Part shown: piece by piece, positions 23,954 through 36,300 of the stretch | Layout of the letters: each line of letters opens with the position of its first letter | How positions within the stretch are numbered: the stretch's first letter is position 1 | Source of the DNA: Annona cherimola | Lineage: Eukaryota; Streptophyta; Magnoliopsida; Magnoliales; Annonaceae | Assembly (NCBI GenBank): GCA_030490835.1 | Contig: CM059971.1 | Location: 122,358,564-122,422,563 of the forward strand | Reading direction: 5' to 3' | Length of the DNA: 64,000 nucleotides | Translations under genes and position numbers: made by a program | Notes under the pieces: model-generated | What the model was told of the DNA's origin: nothing | What the model saw: only the letters and a program-made list of their open reading frames with translations | Database searches by the model: none

Positions 23954-24665
23954 TAAGGTGGGAATCATGGCGGGCCATACCGGGTCAAGGTTTGCCCAAC
24001 CTTAAATTATTTTTTAAAAATTGAGTTTGATTCTCTTTTATATGGGGTCGGGACAAGGTCGGTTTGATCCTTACTTTTTTTTTTAAATAAGTTCTAGAAT
24101 AAATTTCGGGTTTGTATCATATCGGTTTCGGGATAGCGGGTTGGTTAAAAAATACGGGTCAAATAAGTTACTTTTAAAATTTATATACCTATCAAACCTA
24201 AGTATACATATATACTAAATTTAAATATTATATGCTTCAATATTTCATTAATTATTAAAAAACGCATTATTAAGAAAACAAAACATTTGAAAATATAGTA
24301 TAAGTTTATTAAAATAAGTTAATATATAATTACGCATAAGAGTTATTTATGTAAAAATTCTTTTTATTGATTCTTATATTATTTTCTAAATAAATTGATT
24401 CTTCTATTGTCGATAGAGTTGAATATAAAAAAGTGAGTATTTTGAAAAAAAAATAATGTTTAAACATAGACTTATAATTTTTAATAAATTAGTATATTTG
24501 GGGCGGGTCAGACTCTTCGGGTTAGAACATGGTCGACCCACCCCGACCCTATGTTTGAATTCGAGTCAAAATTTTTAACTCATCCCCAAACCGGGTAAAA
24601 AATATTCAAAAATAGGTCGGGTCAAAGCCGGGTCACTAGTCGACTCGCCCCAATTCCCACCCCTT
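23954..24665. mobile_element. hAT-type non-autonomous transposon with 8-bp target duplication
   Basis: Flanked by GTCTGAAC at 23946-23953 and 24666-24673. Terminal inverted repeats TAAGGTGGGAAT and ATTCCCACCCCTT. Subterminal regions are G/C-rich repeats of the CGGGTCAA/GGGTCGGG type, with an AT-rich centre. An 8-bp duplication with such ends is diagnostic of the hAT superfamily. There is no transposase frame. Confidence 0.8.
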
Positions 24666-24706
24666 GTCTGAACAATAGGGCGGAAAAAACTCAACTTCAA
24701 CCACCA

Positions 24707-25210
24707 ATTATTTGCAACAAACCATCATTATTGACAATAAAAAATTACCTTCATTATATGCATTGAACTTGATGTTGCATGTAATAAGTATAGAGGAATT
24801 AATTAGTACTTATGTTATTATAAGAAAATACATTTTTGGTAACCCTTATATCATTATAATAAAATACATCTTTGGCAACCCTTATTAGCAACAAAAAAAT
24901 CTTTATTAACTAGAAAAATGCTTATGTAAAGAATTTTTTTTGCTTATGATGATAATTTTATAGGTAAGAATTTTTTTTTTTTGCTTATAATAATACTTTC
25001 ATTGGTATTATCCTTGTGTATAATAATATTTTGCAACCAAATCAAAATTTTGTTGCTTAAACACCAAATTCATGAACTATTGGAACCAAACTTTTTATTA
25101 GTGGTTGCTATATAACATATATTATAAATTATTAGCAACCAAACTTTTCTTTAGCAATTAAATTTCTACTTTTTGAAAAAAATAGTCATCAAAAATCAAA
25201 ATTTTAGTAG
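24707..25210. mobile_element. CACTA-like degenerate element, second full-length copy
   Basis: The right end is AAAAATCAAAATTTTAGTAGTG, the mirror of CACTATAAAAATTTTG at 12942. The interior has alternating GCAACCAAATC...TTAGCAACC motifs arranged as an imperfect foldback. Confidence 0.5.
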
Positions 25211-25935
25211 TGTAAGCATGAAGTCTCGTTCTTACTCTTGAATTTTAAATTTTGAATTATAATTTTTAAAATCTAAATCATTGATCATGTTTAATACATC
25301 TTGTTAGACAATGCTACTAAAAACGCGTTTTATTGAAAAATTATATTTTGTAAAAAGATATTATCTTTTGAGAATAAATACCTAACCACTAAAATTTTTG
25401 AAAAATTCACGGTATAAATATTGTATATAAAAGTTTGCAATGTATGTAGTTTTTTTTAGAACCATAAAAATACACATTGATAAACATGATAAATGGTTTA
25501 GATTTTCAATAAAATTTTAAATTAAAAAATAAAAGTACTTAAGTATTGAATCATTCCTCATAATTATAAGCAATAAATGTTATTGCTTTGCATCAAATAG
25601 CCATCTATGAAGAAATTTTCGTTGTTAAAGCACGTAAATTACAAAAAATATTTGCAAGTAAATAATTTTCTTAACGCGAGCGTATGCCACAAAGTTTTAT
25701 AATAAGATAACATCTAGAACAATAAATTTCAACCTTTTCAATAGAAAATTTGTTTTAAAAAATGAAATTTCTTTTATTAGAGTAAGAGTGGATGTTTTGT
25801 GGACCGTAATGTGTGATTCACATCTCATCCGTCGTCCATCAAAATTGCATACCCTGATCCCTTAAGAAAGCAGCCTTTCTGGTAGTCCATATGAACTATC
25901 AAAAAATATATATGTGTATTTATAAAGAGAAAAAA

Positions 25936-26285
25936 AATATTTAGGTACAACTTCACTGTACTAAAATTACGGTGTTATTATCTTAAAATAGGTCCTACAT
26001 AATCATAAAATTATAATATACTCTACCCATCATATTTAAAATTATGTATTCTATTATAATACTAATTTTCATCCCAATTAGATATGTGTATGGATCTCGT
26101 TTGAAAATAGTATAAATTCAACGTAATAAAATAGTTTTATGTAAATAACAAGTTTAAAGTTGTTTTTTCAACAAGTAAACTATTTTCTATATAATTTATA
26201 TATGGATAAATGATTATTAAAATATCAGTATGTTTAAGTACATGTGGAGCCCTTTTTGAATCAAATGCACAGAAAAGATTTTATA
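25936..26285 (+). mobile_element. MITE of the GTTTAGATGTTAAAAA group, tandem copy 1
   Basis: Shares a long stretch with the adjacent copy at 26300-26620: AATTCAACGTAATAAAATAG, TTTATGTAAATAACAA, TATATGGATAAATGATT, then a GGAGCCC/GGGGCCC box near each end. Confidence 0.6.
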
Positions 26286-26299
26286 TATATATAAGAGGC

Positions 26300-26620
26300 A
26301 AGCAACCGCACTATAAACTGCGGTGTAGTTGCCTCAAAATGAGCCCCACATGATTATAAAATTATAATCTACTTCAGCCATCATATTTAGAAGTATGTAT
26401 TATATTATTATATCAATTTTTATCCTAATTGGGTATGTGTATAGACCTCATCTGAAAATGGTACCAATTCAACGTAATAAAATAGTTTTATGTAAATAAC
26501 AAATTTAAAGTTGTTTTGTAAGATATAAACTATTTTCTGTATAATTTATGTATAGATAAATGATTGTATAAAATATTAATACATTTCAATACATATGGGG
26601 CCCATTTTGGATCAAATACG
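26300..26620 (+). mobile_element. MITE of the same group, tandem copy 2
   Basis: Begins with a hairpin-forming GAGGCAAGCAACCGCA ... TGCGGTGTAGTTGCCTC. The body repeats that of the preceding copy with small differences. The two lie head-to-tail about 15 nt apart. Confidence 0.6.
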
Positions 26621-28539
26621 CTCTAAATTATGGTGCAGTCAAATACACACAAACATATTTATATATATATATTTATTTATTTTCAGGGCTTGGATTGGCA
26701 CTTGGATCTATATATGTACAAATCAAGACTACCAACAAGCCAGGGAGCATTTCAATGTAGTAATGGGGGCCCACCTTCTGATCTTGTAGGATGAGGCCAT
26801 TTTAGCTGTGGCTAAGCAGCCTCAAGACAACATTGGATTGCATTTGACCTTGGCACCATTTTCTTAATGTGCTTCTGCAGCTATCTATATATATAAAGAA
26901 AAACAGCAATGGGTTCAAGTGCTTGTATATATAAATAGACATGGGTTGTGACTTCCATTCATCCAAGACCATCTGCCACAAAGTATACAGAATTGCCTGA
27001 ACAATAATATTCTGGCGGTAGGAGAAGCTATGCATACTTGCAGCAGTTTCTCTTCTTTGCGCTTTTCCCAACAGGCCATCTTGTTCCATGGATCATTCAA
27101 ACCTCAGAGAAGACACCAGTACCATATCCCAAAAACCAGCAGCAGGCGAAGCGCAGCATCGATCAGGGCTGACGTCTCATTACAGAAAGCTATCGAAATC
27201 AGAAACAAGAAAGGCGAGAGGGATGCATACCTGTTCTTAGCTCTCGCCTCCTCTTTGGGCCTCACCTCCACGGCCGCCGGCGCTGTTTACTACCGTTTTG
27301 CATGGGAAATGGTACGTATGTTCCACGTAAGAACAAGGACAGTTTCTTCTGATATACGATCGAGCCAACAAACATACGAATATACGACATTTATTACATG
27401 TCATGGATCAATTGAGAAATAGCTTGTTTCCATGGTTGCTGAATAGGGTGGGGAGATTCCATTGGTGGAGGCTTTTGGGACGTTCGCTTTGGCAATCGGA
27501 GCTTCGGTAGGCAGGCTATACCATTCGTGCATTTGGTAATTTTGCATATTTTCCCACGAAATGAAATTATTGTCTTACAGCGATGCGTGGGCGCATGCAG
27601 GTAGGAATGGAATATTGGGCACGTTGGGCGCCCACAGAGCACTATGGCACTCTTCTCTTTGGAGTATGCACGAGGCACGTTCGCCAGAGGGATGGATGGG
27701 CACCATCCCATCCATCTTACGTGCATTGAACACGTGTTCACGCGAAGGGGTGCCTAGAAATATGTAATTTATATCTACCTGATGACTAGTACTTAATACT
27801 TTTCCTCCGTCGACTCTAAAAGGCATGTTTTAATTACAATATACTAGCTTTCTTTGACTTGTGGTCTTGGCTTCAAATATTAAATGCCTCTCACTCATCT
27901 CCGGCCTAAGGCTGCTGTGATACCGACGGTCTAGGAACGTGCACTTCTAATTTATGGATTATTATCCTCCTACCCGGCATGCATAGGTATTTTCCAAAAA
28001 ATTTTAATGAAAATAAGAGCCCAAAATTAATTATTTAACGTATAAAATTTTACAAATTTTGGGTATATGTATATTTTTTCTGAATTAAAAGATCAACTGA
28101 TTTAGGAGTATTTAAGTAATTTTACCTCCTAAAAACTGTTTTTTAATATAAAAATACACAGATATCAAAATTTGGAAAATTTTGACATACACATGTTTTC
28201 ATGAAAATTTTAAAACATATCTATATGTGCCTAGGCTAACGGTATAATTACCCTGAACTTATTATATTAATTCATTGGGTTCCATAAAATTTTTAGGGGG
28301 ATATTTGCGAACAGAACATGTAAGTTTGTATAGCTGAGAATTAACGCATGGTTTGAATATTTACAAAATGGTTCTACTTCCAGTGATTTTTTTCTGAATG
28401 GATTCAAAATGACCTACCTTGATGATGATACGAAATTCACTTTTTTCATGCCTTTAAATCCATTTTTAAAGTTTACCATAAAAAAAAATCCATTTTTAAA
28501 GTGGGAAATTAAATGTCATTCAACTCAGCCATGTACATA

Positions 28540-28700
28540 AACTCCATTTGATAAATGTGTAAAATCAATGTAATAAGATTGTTTGATTTATATATATCAA
28601 CTTTAGAAATATTAATTCAATAATTAAATAACTTAGAATATTCCTTCTTTAATTATGGATAAATGATTTTATAAATTATCGTAATATTTAATGCATTTGT
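28540..28700 (-). repeat. MITE fragment (GTTTAGATGTTAAAAA group) in intron 3 of the BCH locus
   Basis: AAAATCAATGTAATAAGATT and ATGGATAAATGATTTTATAA match the family in reverse order. It lies within the 1.2-kb third intron. Confidence 0.45.
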
Positions 28701-29720
28701 GGTTGAATACAAATGCTTTCATAATTTACACGTAATTATATAATGTTTTAAGCAAATAAGTCCTTGGATTGACAAAATGAATGATTCTAGACGATGTGAA
28801 AGATTGAATTTGAATTTGTTATCAAAGTGGGTAGCATCGGGTACCAACCTTTCGTGCGCAACGGTTGCAAAAAAGACCCTTGAGAAGTTTGTGCGTGCGT
28901 GCGTGCAGTCCCACCAGAGTCCCAGGGCAGGGCTGTTTGAGCTGAACGACGTTTTCGCCATCATCAACTGCATCCCGGCGACATCGCTGATGGGCTACGG
29001 CTTCTTCAATCACGGCCTGCTTTCCGGCCTAAGCTTCGGAGCGGTATGAAAATACATCATCATTCGTCTCATTTTCATCATCATCCCGCAGCAACATTAT
29101 TATAACTCTTTAAAGAATTCTTTCATCTTGCCTAACTTTTTCAGGGGCTGGGAATCACAGTTCATGGAATGGCCTACATGTTCGTGCATGATGGACTTAT
29201 TCACAAAAGATTCCCACTGGGACCCATAGCCAATGTTCCCTGCTTACAAAAGGTATCAGCTGCGCTTCAGGTGCCTTCCAACTTCCACCGCTACTTCCTT
29301 TCCTTTCCTTTCCTTTCTTTCTTTAATGGGTATTTCACTATGTTATATATAACTCTGGAAATTTCCATAAAAAAAAAAATTGGTCCCATGCACATGCACA
29401 TGGAATTGGGCTCGTTAAAATGTAAATCAATCCATACACCTGCAGTTAATAACAGAGAGAGATACAAAAGGTACCTCTGCTGCGAATTGATCTCTCTTTG
29501 GTATATATAGGTGAGGGCTGGTTCTATAGAAGCAACAATATTGAATTATTTCAGTGATGCCTCCCATATTTTGGGCTCGCCAGGATAATTAAATTAAGAT
29601 CCAATCAGCCCGTTTCATTTAAAATTTATTCATTTATTTAGAAATTTGAATTTCATCTAAATCCCATTTTTTATGGGCCCCATTGATGAAAGTACAAAAT
29701 CAACGTACTAAAATATTTAA

Positions 29721-30095
29721 AGATACTTTGCAATTATACCTATATAGTTTGATCATAATTGCAAATATACCACCACAATTTTAGAAATTGCAAATAACTT
29801 CCAAATAGTTCAATCACGATTACAAATATATTCAAGCCACTACAAATTATATTATTGCACTATCACAGTATGGATAGATTTGTAAATATATATAAATTAT
29901 GTAGGTATATTTGCAAAAATTAAATATATTCATTTAGTTTTTGAAATTATAAATATACCCACATAGTGCGTCATAAGAACATGTGTATATTTGCAATTGT
30001 AGTTAGACTATGCAAGTATGATTTGTAGTTTTTGGAACTATATAAATATATTTGAAATTATGGTGAAACCGTGTGAGTAGATTTGTCATTTACCC
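29721..30095. mobile_element. Long-inverted-repeat MITE, copy 2, nested in intron 5 of the BCH locus
   Basis: Flanked by AATATTTAA at 29712-29720 and 30096-30104 (9 bp). It begins AGATACTTTGCAATTATACC and ends GTCATTTACCC. Repeated units ATAATTGCAAATATACC appear on alternating strands. The flanking sequence is another MITE of the GTTTAGATGTTAAAAA group, split by this insertion (29640-29720 and 30105-30230). Confidence 0.65.
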
Positions 30096-31318
30096 AATAT
30101 TTAATTTATATATCTATTTCAAAGTTGTTAATTCAATATCTACACCATTTGGAACATTTTTTACATATATGAATTATTATGATATTCTAATTAATCTCTT
30201 AATAGATATTAGTGATTTTACTACTCTACATATATGTATTTTTCAGCCGTAGCCCGCTCAAGATTTTAGATGAGATGATTTTGTTTATATCACCCTAAAA
30301 CAAATAATTTAAAGCAAAATGAGTAGTCTCATTCTTAATTTAATCATCCAAAGTGAGTAACACCATTGAAATAATTCAGTCGTGTCAACTTCTTATTAGT
30401 ACCAGCCGTCAACATATATCAAATTAGTGTTGGCATGGTCGTTTCGCACTGCTTATGCATTGATGCTCTTTTATCGCAGCAGCGTACGAGCTTCCTAACA
30501 TTATAGTGTCGTTTACAGCTGCACCATGCTGACAAGTTCAACGGCGTCCCTTACGGACTCTTTCTGGGGCCCGAGGTATATGGATATATATGCATGTCTC
30601 TCTCCACTGATCAATCCCTATCCAATATCCATCATTTTCCATGACATGATATTCTATGTTTAGGAAATTTCGTACGTGGATTTCACTATCTTAGCTTATT
30701 AATTCCTCTCTAGCTCCACGTTTATAAAGAGAGAGAGAGAGAGGAGAGATACGTGATCTTGATGGCTCATCATTAAGAAAGCTGCTTTTGATAGCTAATG
30801 ATTAAAATTTCAAATGGAATTCGGAATCTCAACTGGTGGTATAAGCTCCTCTTTTTTCTTTCCCCATCGGCTTCTTCTGTTGGCCTTTAATCATGTAACA
30901 AAATCACATCAATTAGCTAGTTTGGCAATTAGACCTACAGATAATAAGTGCGCATGATTCTACATGCATGCCTGCGTATGAATGTAAGATTCTACTAGCT
31001 AGATTATATATCCAGGCAGCCTTCCTCAATATTCTCTCCACTTATTAATCAGTGGTAATTAATCGCCGATGAATTATTAATTAGGGGCAATTATGGAGCC
31101 CTTGATCTATATGTCAGAGACGTCTAGGATCTGTAAACAACTAAAACGAGCTTATCTCTAGTGACAGTTTTTACTTTTTACATGTGTGACTCCTAATATT
31201 AATATTATAGCATGACCGTCTTCAGGAACTAGAAGAGGCTGGGGGCTCAGAAGAGCTAGCAAGATTGATCAAGGCGAGGCAACGGCACGGTGGCGGCAAC
31301 GACAACGAATCTGCTTAA

Positions 31319-33327
31319 GGACTGAATCTCTAGTTTGTGTATTGCCGATGGAGGACTGAATCCCTAGATTGTGTACTGCCGATGGAGCTGTTGTACAGAT
31401 AGAAATCACATATGCAATGCAGTTTTTTTTTTTTTTCTTTTTTTTCCTTTTATAATCAGTGGGTGAAGACATACAGATTCAGTTACGCAGCTACCTCGAC
31501 TCGGTCAAATTAATGTAGTGTATGAACTTAGCTAGTCTCTCTTTCGTAATTAATCATAGAAATAACAGGGACCAAAGTGATGACACAGATATATTAACGA
31601 AGGTGGCCACTAATGGCTTTTGTTGATGAGAAATGATGATCCAAATGATAACTAATGACAATACAAATGATCCAAAATTCAAATGGGAAAACATAGATGT
31701 ATAGAAGAAGAAGCCATACTATATATAATATGGAGAACGGCCCCACAAATCGATTTTTATTTTTCCTCTTCACGCCAGTAACTGCGTTGATTTTTTTTTC
31801 CTCCCTCTATTAAAGAGAATACAGCCGGCATTTTCTTCGATGAACATAAAGTCTCCTGATATCGGCCGGCTACGGTATCGCCGATACTGTTGCCGAAAAT
31901 AAAAGTTAAATCGAGCCCGCTTTTAAGCTACTGATTCCACGTAACATCTTCAAATTTTAAACTTGTTATGCTTTGTAAAAAAATTCAATCCATTCATTGC
32001 ATTTAACATTATTTATTTAGCTAAGAAACGAATTTTCATCCATGTGTAAAATAAGAAAAATATTTAGATCGATTCATATATGCATTTTAATATAATAATA
32101 CTTTATAATATCATTTATTCACATAAAAATAATATTTTAGACGGTTTAGATGTTAAAAATACAATTTTAAAATCGATATTTAATATTAAATTATTTTATT
32201 ACGTTCATTTTACATATTTAAAAAGGAAACCCATACACAAGAATACTAGACAAGTTAATGAGTTTCTAAGATGCTATAAATGTATCAAATGATGTTAAGT
32301 ATAGTAAATAGAACAGATTTCTCATCGACTATTAAAATATACAAAATAGAAAAAATTATATAGAAGAGAAGTTTCATAAAAGCATTTTCAAAACTAATTA
32401 GTGGATAACATTCCAACTGAAACTAACCAAATAATCTCAAAATCAAAAAATTTTATTGCCAAATTTATCACAATTGAATTGTCGCATTTCACCCTCGAGA
32501 ACAAAAATCTCCTTTTTGGTTGAAATTTGCAACCATTTTTTACCGATAGGTAAATATTGCAACAATAATAGAAACAAATTTCCGTTTTTGTTGCTGAAAG
32601 TAAAATTTTTGTAGTGATGAGGGGCAATTCTCCTATGAAGATGGTCGGCAATATAAAAACCCTTCAGATTTCATTTTTTAAAAAAAAAAACAAAAAACAA
32701 AAAAAATTCTTACATCCATTGACCAGGTTCTCCTTCATCAATATTTATATGATGTGAAAAATCATCTAAATAAAAGTTATGTACATCCACAGCTAGTGCG
32801 AATGCGTGTTGTTTATAATTTTTTTTAACATTATAGATTATAAAAAAAAAAGTCTATTAAGTTGATTTTTTATATTTAGGTAAAATAAAAAATTTTAAAC
32901 ACAATTCATGACTTATATTTTTTAAAATTTTAAATTAGAAAATTCAACCAGGTGCAAAGGAGAACTGCCCCCGACGTGAGTCGCGCCTTTCTCCTCCTGA
33001 ATAATTATTAATATACGTTATAAGGCCGGAGTCAAAAACCATGACTTCTGAATCCCGATGTTGCCCATGTCACGACAAGGGGCAATTGGAAAACCTGAAA
33101 AACGAAGATATTGATTAAAAAATTTGATTTTTCAACGTTGCCACTATAAAAATACTGTCCTCTTAGTGCAAATGGAAAAGTAAATGAAGCAAAATTCCAC
33201 CTGATCACTGGCTGCCGATGTGCCCCATTTCAAGAAGAAAAAAAAAAATCTGAGGCATCACAGCTTCCAAGATACATAATATCAAGTGGGGAGGCCTAAG
33301 GCTACTAGAACCTGTATAAACTAAAGC
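31319..33327. other. Intergenic between the convergent BCH and UBP15 genes
   Basis: No gene is supported. It contains a near-duplicate pair ACTGAATCTCTAGTTTGTGT/ACTGAATCCCTAGATTGTGT at 31321-31380 (3' UTR of the BCH locus), a T-run at about 31423-31446, a MITE at 32035-32300 and a CACTA-like end at about 32605. Confidence 0.45.
32035..32300 (+). mobile_element. MITE of the GTTTAGATGTTAAAAA family, copy near UBP15
   Basis: GACGGTTTAGATGTTAAAAA and TTATTTTATTACGTTCATTT with the same spacing as 19185-19460. Confidence 0.6.
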
Positions 33328-36300
33328 TCACAAACAACCAGATGTTCGAGCAAAACTAATTCTAGTGTTGGCCCCATGTATTACAAGCATACTGTAGTCA
33401 GTAGCAGACGGAGATCGAGACTCATCCAAGGGAGCGGTCACATGTTCCAGATTCTTCCCCCTATGTACAGCATCGACAGTTTTTGTCGACATCGAAGAAT
33501 CCGAAATGCTACAGTTCGTTTCCTGAAAGTACCTTGTCTGTGGCCTGGAAGGCGAGAACTTTGTACAGGAGACTCTGTTGCTGGAATAGTCTGCTCTGCA
33601 GTACGTGCCAAATATTGACGAAATGGGGTCGATGTTAAGTGTGTCACTGTAGTCTACAGTGCTGAATGAGTCTCTGGTGCTTTCGGTGGTGAAAGAAGAT
33701 TCATCTGAGCTCGTAAAAATAGACCAGTCGCTAGATGTCGCATCCGAGAAATCCATGCCCACTGCATCAACATATGTTGGTCTTGGTTCCAGTATGTTAT
33801 TGCTTGCAGCTCTCAGACCATGGTCCCTGGTTTGGCTGTAGGTAACTTCATTGTGAAAATCTCCCTCATTTGCAGAATACAGTTGGGGCGAATGCCCTGG
33901 AGTAAACAGCTCCTGCTTGCTTTGTTGGTCCCTTGATGATCGTTCACTCCTGGGTGAGCACTGCCTTGCAGCAGACGAAGCTTGCATAACAGTAGCTCCA
34001 CCCCCGTAAGCTCTTGGAGGGCGGGGGTGTGATCTGAACAAAGCCCCAAGCTAGAATATGAGCACAGAGTAGGACAATAAATTGTAGGATACTTGAGATA
34101 TATACCTCGAATAGAAGAGAATATATGCATCTTCTGACATAACCTGGGCCACCTGCACAGGTTCCACCTGTCAAGCAAAATTTTTTTTAGACGGGTCCAT
34201 AGAACAATCAGAATCCACACAATGACATAATCAAGTAAGACAAACTCACCAGTGAAAGGTAAATATTGATGTATTATATGTACAATAGCTAGGAACTACA
34301 CATGAACATAACATTTAATGAGAGAACAAAAGTTCATACAACGTAACGGAGATGATATTTGATTATCAGTAGTTCCCCACATTTCCCGATCAATCAAAAT
34401 GCATCTCAATTTCATGAGTAGAATTTTATTCCACACTATGATTTCAATTGTACTGAAATGGTACGAAGCATAATGGTGATAAAAACACTGTTTTAAGAAC
34501 TGGACCAAACCAGGCAGTCAGACCATTAACCACTCATGTCATGGTTCACTAGTTTTTCCAATTCAACCACCAGTTCACGCCGGTTGAACTAGAAAAAAAA
34601 GGGGAACTGATCATTAAAACGGGAACACTGGATAAAAGTAGAATTGTACTGAAAGGAATTTTTTTTTTTTAAGGAAAAAAGCGCGCGCACGCGTGTATAA
34701 GGTAGGGATGTTACCTCTCCATCATCTATTCTGAACCATATGCCTTGCAGATCTTTCACATATGAAACATAATGACCAGAGAAGGATGCGTTCAATGTAT
34801 CCAAATGCACAACAACACCATAGAGCATGTAAAGGGGAGGGCAGTCCCCAGTCCCAGTCATGAATGGAATCATATCCAACATGTCAGGAAAAGTGATGCC
34901 CTTGTTTATCTTTCCATATTTCCCAGTCTGAAGATAAAAACAAAAAACAAAAAATCTTGAGTAATGCAAGCCCTTTTTGGAAGAAGCAACAAAATGTGAC
35001 TAGGAGCTGTTTGGATAAGAAGTAATACATTGGTTATCTTAGGTAATCAGGGTATACAGTGCATAGGGGTGGAATGAAGTCAGCAAGGTAAATAGTCAGA
35101 TTATAAAATGTATAGAAGTGGAAATAAAGTTAGCAAGGTAAATAGTCAAATTGTACAATGCATAGGAGTGGAAATGATATAAGCAAGGTAATCAATGAAA
35201 ACAAGATAGGCGGAGAGAAACATGGACAACATAAAATAATGTTCACAAAAGAAATACTGACCACGGAAAATGTAAACTTAACTAATGATGAAAGAATACA
35301 CTTGATCATAAATAATTAAAAAAAAAAAGTTGGCTATAAGCAGACTAAAAGGTGGATAAATATCTTGTAAGTTAAACGTCACTCCATTGAAACGTTAAAG
35401 CAGGTCCTAAACAGTGAAGCAAAATGTCCCAATGTGTCAGGCAGAAGAAATTTTTTCCTTTTTATGAATATAGCAGTACCTGGAATCTCTTCAAAACTAT
35501 GGTCAGGATGTTTGGTGCTTCATCAATGCTCAACTGCTTCCTAGCTTTAACATATCCAGCACACCTTTTAGCATAATGAGATTGAAGATGATGAGTTAAC
35601 CAACCATAAAGGATTTCCTACAATTGATTCCTAAAATGGGATGAGATTTAATTGCTAAAATATAACTGTCGAACCTTTCACATCTGTACATATTCTCTCC
35701 ATCCAACTCTTCTGGAGATGTAAATTGAGTAAGTGCATCCTCTAAAGACTCAACCCAACCAAGTATCTCCAATGTAAGATCCATAATATTTTCATATCGT
35801 TCAGACTCATGATGACATCTTAGGCATTTGACCTGGTTCCAATGATACACGTCATACAGGATTAGTAGTGGCACTTTGTCACCAACAAAAAGCTGACTAA
35901 TTTAAGGAAAACAAAAAAAGAAGGAAAAAGACAGAGAAGGAAATAAGAAAAAAGCAACATTGATAGAAGGAATAATGTTTTATAATCCCCAAACAGGCAA
36001 TAAAAACAGACCTATCACTGGAAAAAGGGCTCGTAAAATAAAGCAAAGCTAGAGAAGGTCCCTCCTTCAAGATTCAAATAAAGACACTACGGAATTTCAC
36101 TAAAGATTCTAAGATTTCTCCATTGATCGCATCCCAATGATGGCATCACCCAATTATCTGATTTGACAAATAACTATGTGATGGACCCACTCGACACCCC
36201 AAATGGCCCTTGGAGTAAAGACCCTAAAGAAAGGCATCCCTAAAGGAACAAAGCGGTTTGGTCTACCTCTACATGGTATATGGTAGACTGAAGAATTCAT

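Larger units (their letters stand above)
27030..31318 (+). pseudogene. Beta-carotene 3-hydroxylase-like (BCH/CHYB), frameshifted, 7 exons
   Basis: Exons: 27030-27311, 27447-27506, 27601-27674, 28909-29043, 29145-29270, 30519-30575, 31226-31318. BCH enzymes are plastid, membrane-bound, non-heme di-iron hydroxylases that make zeaxanthin from beta-carotene. Exon 1 gives a transit-peptide-like N-terminus, then a transmembrane segment ending AVYYRFAWEM. Later exons give VGMEYWARWA, HRALWH, FELNDVFAIIN, AYMFVHDGLIH, LHHADKFNGVPYGLFLGPE, all strongly family-like. Defects: exon 3 is 74 nt where 72 is expected. An extra GC (TGGGCGCCCAC for TGGGCCCAC) shifts the frame just before HRALWH and leads to a stop early in exon 4. 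Two metal-ligand histidines are also changed: HESHH reads HESHQ and HQLHH reads LQLHH. Exon 3 ends at a GC rather than GT donor. Introns otherwise are GT-AG, phase 0. An assembly error could explain the shift but not the histidine changes. Confidence 0.85.
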
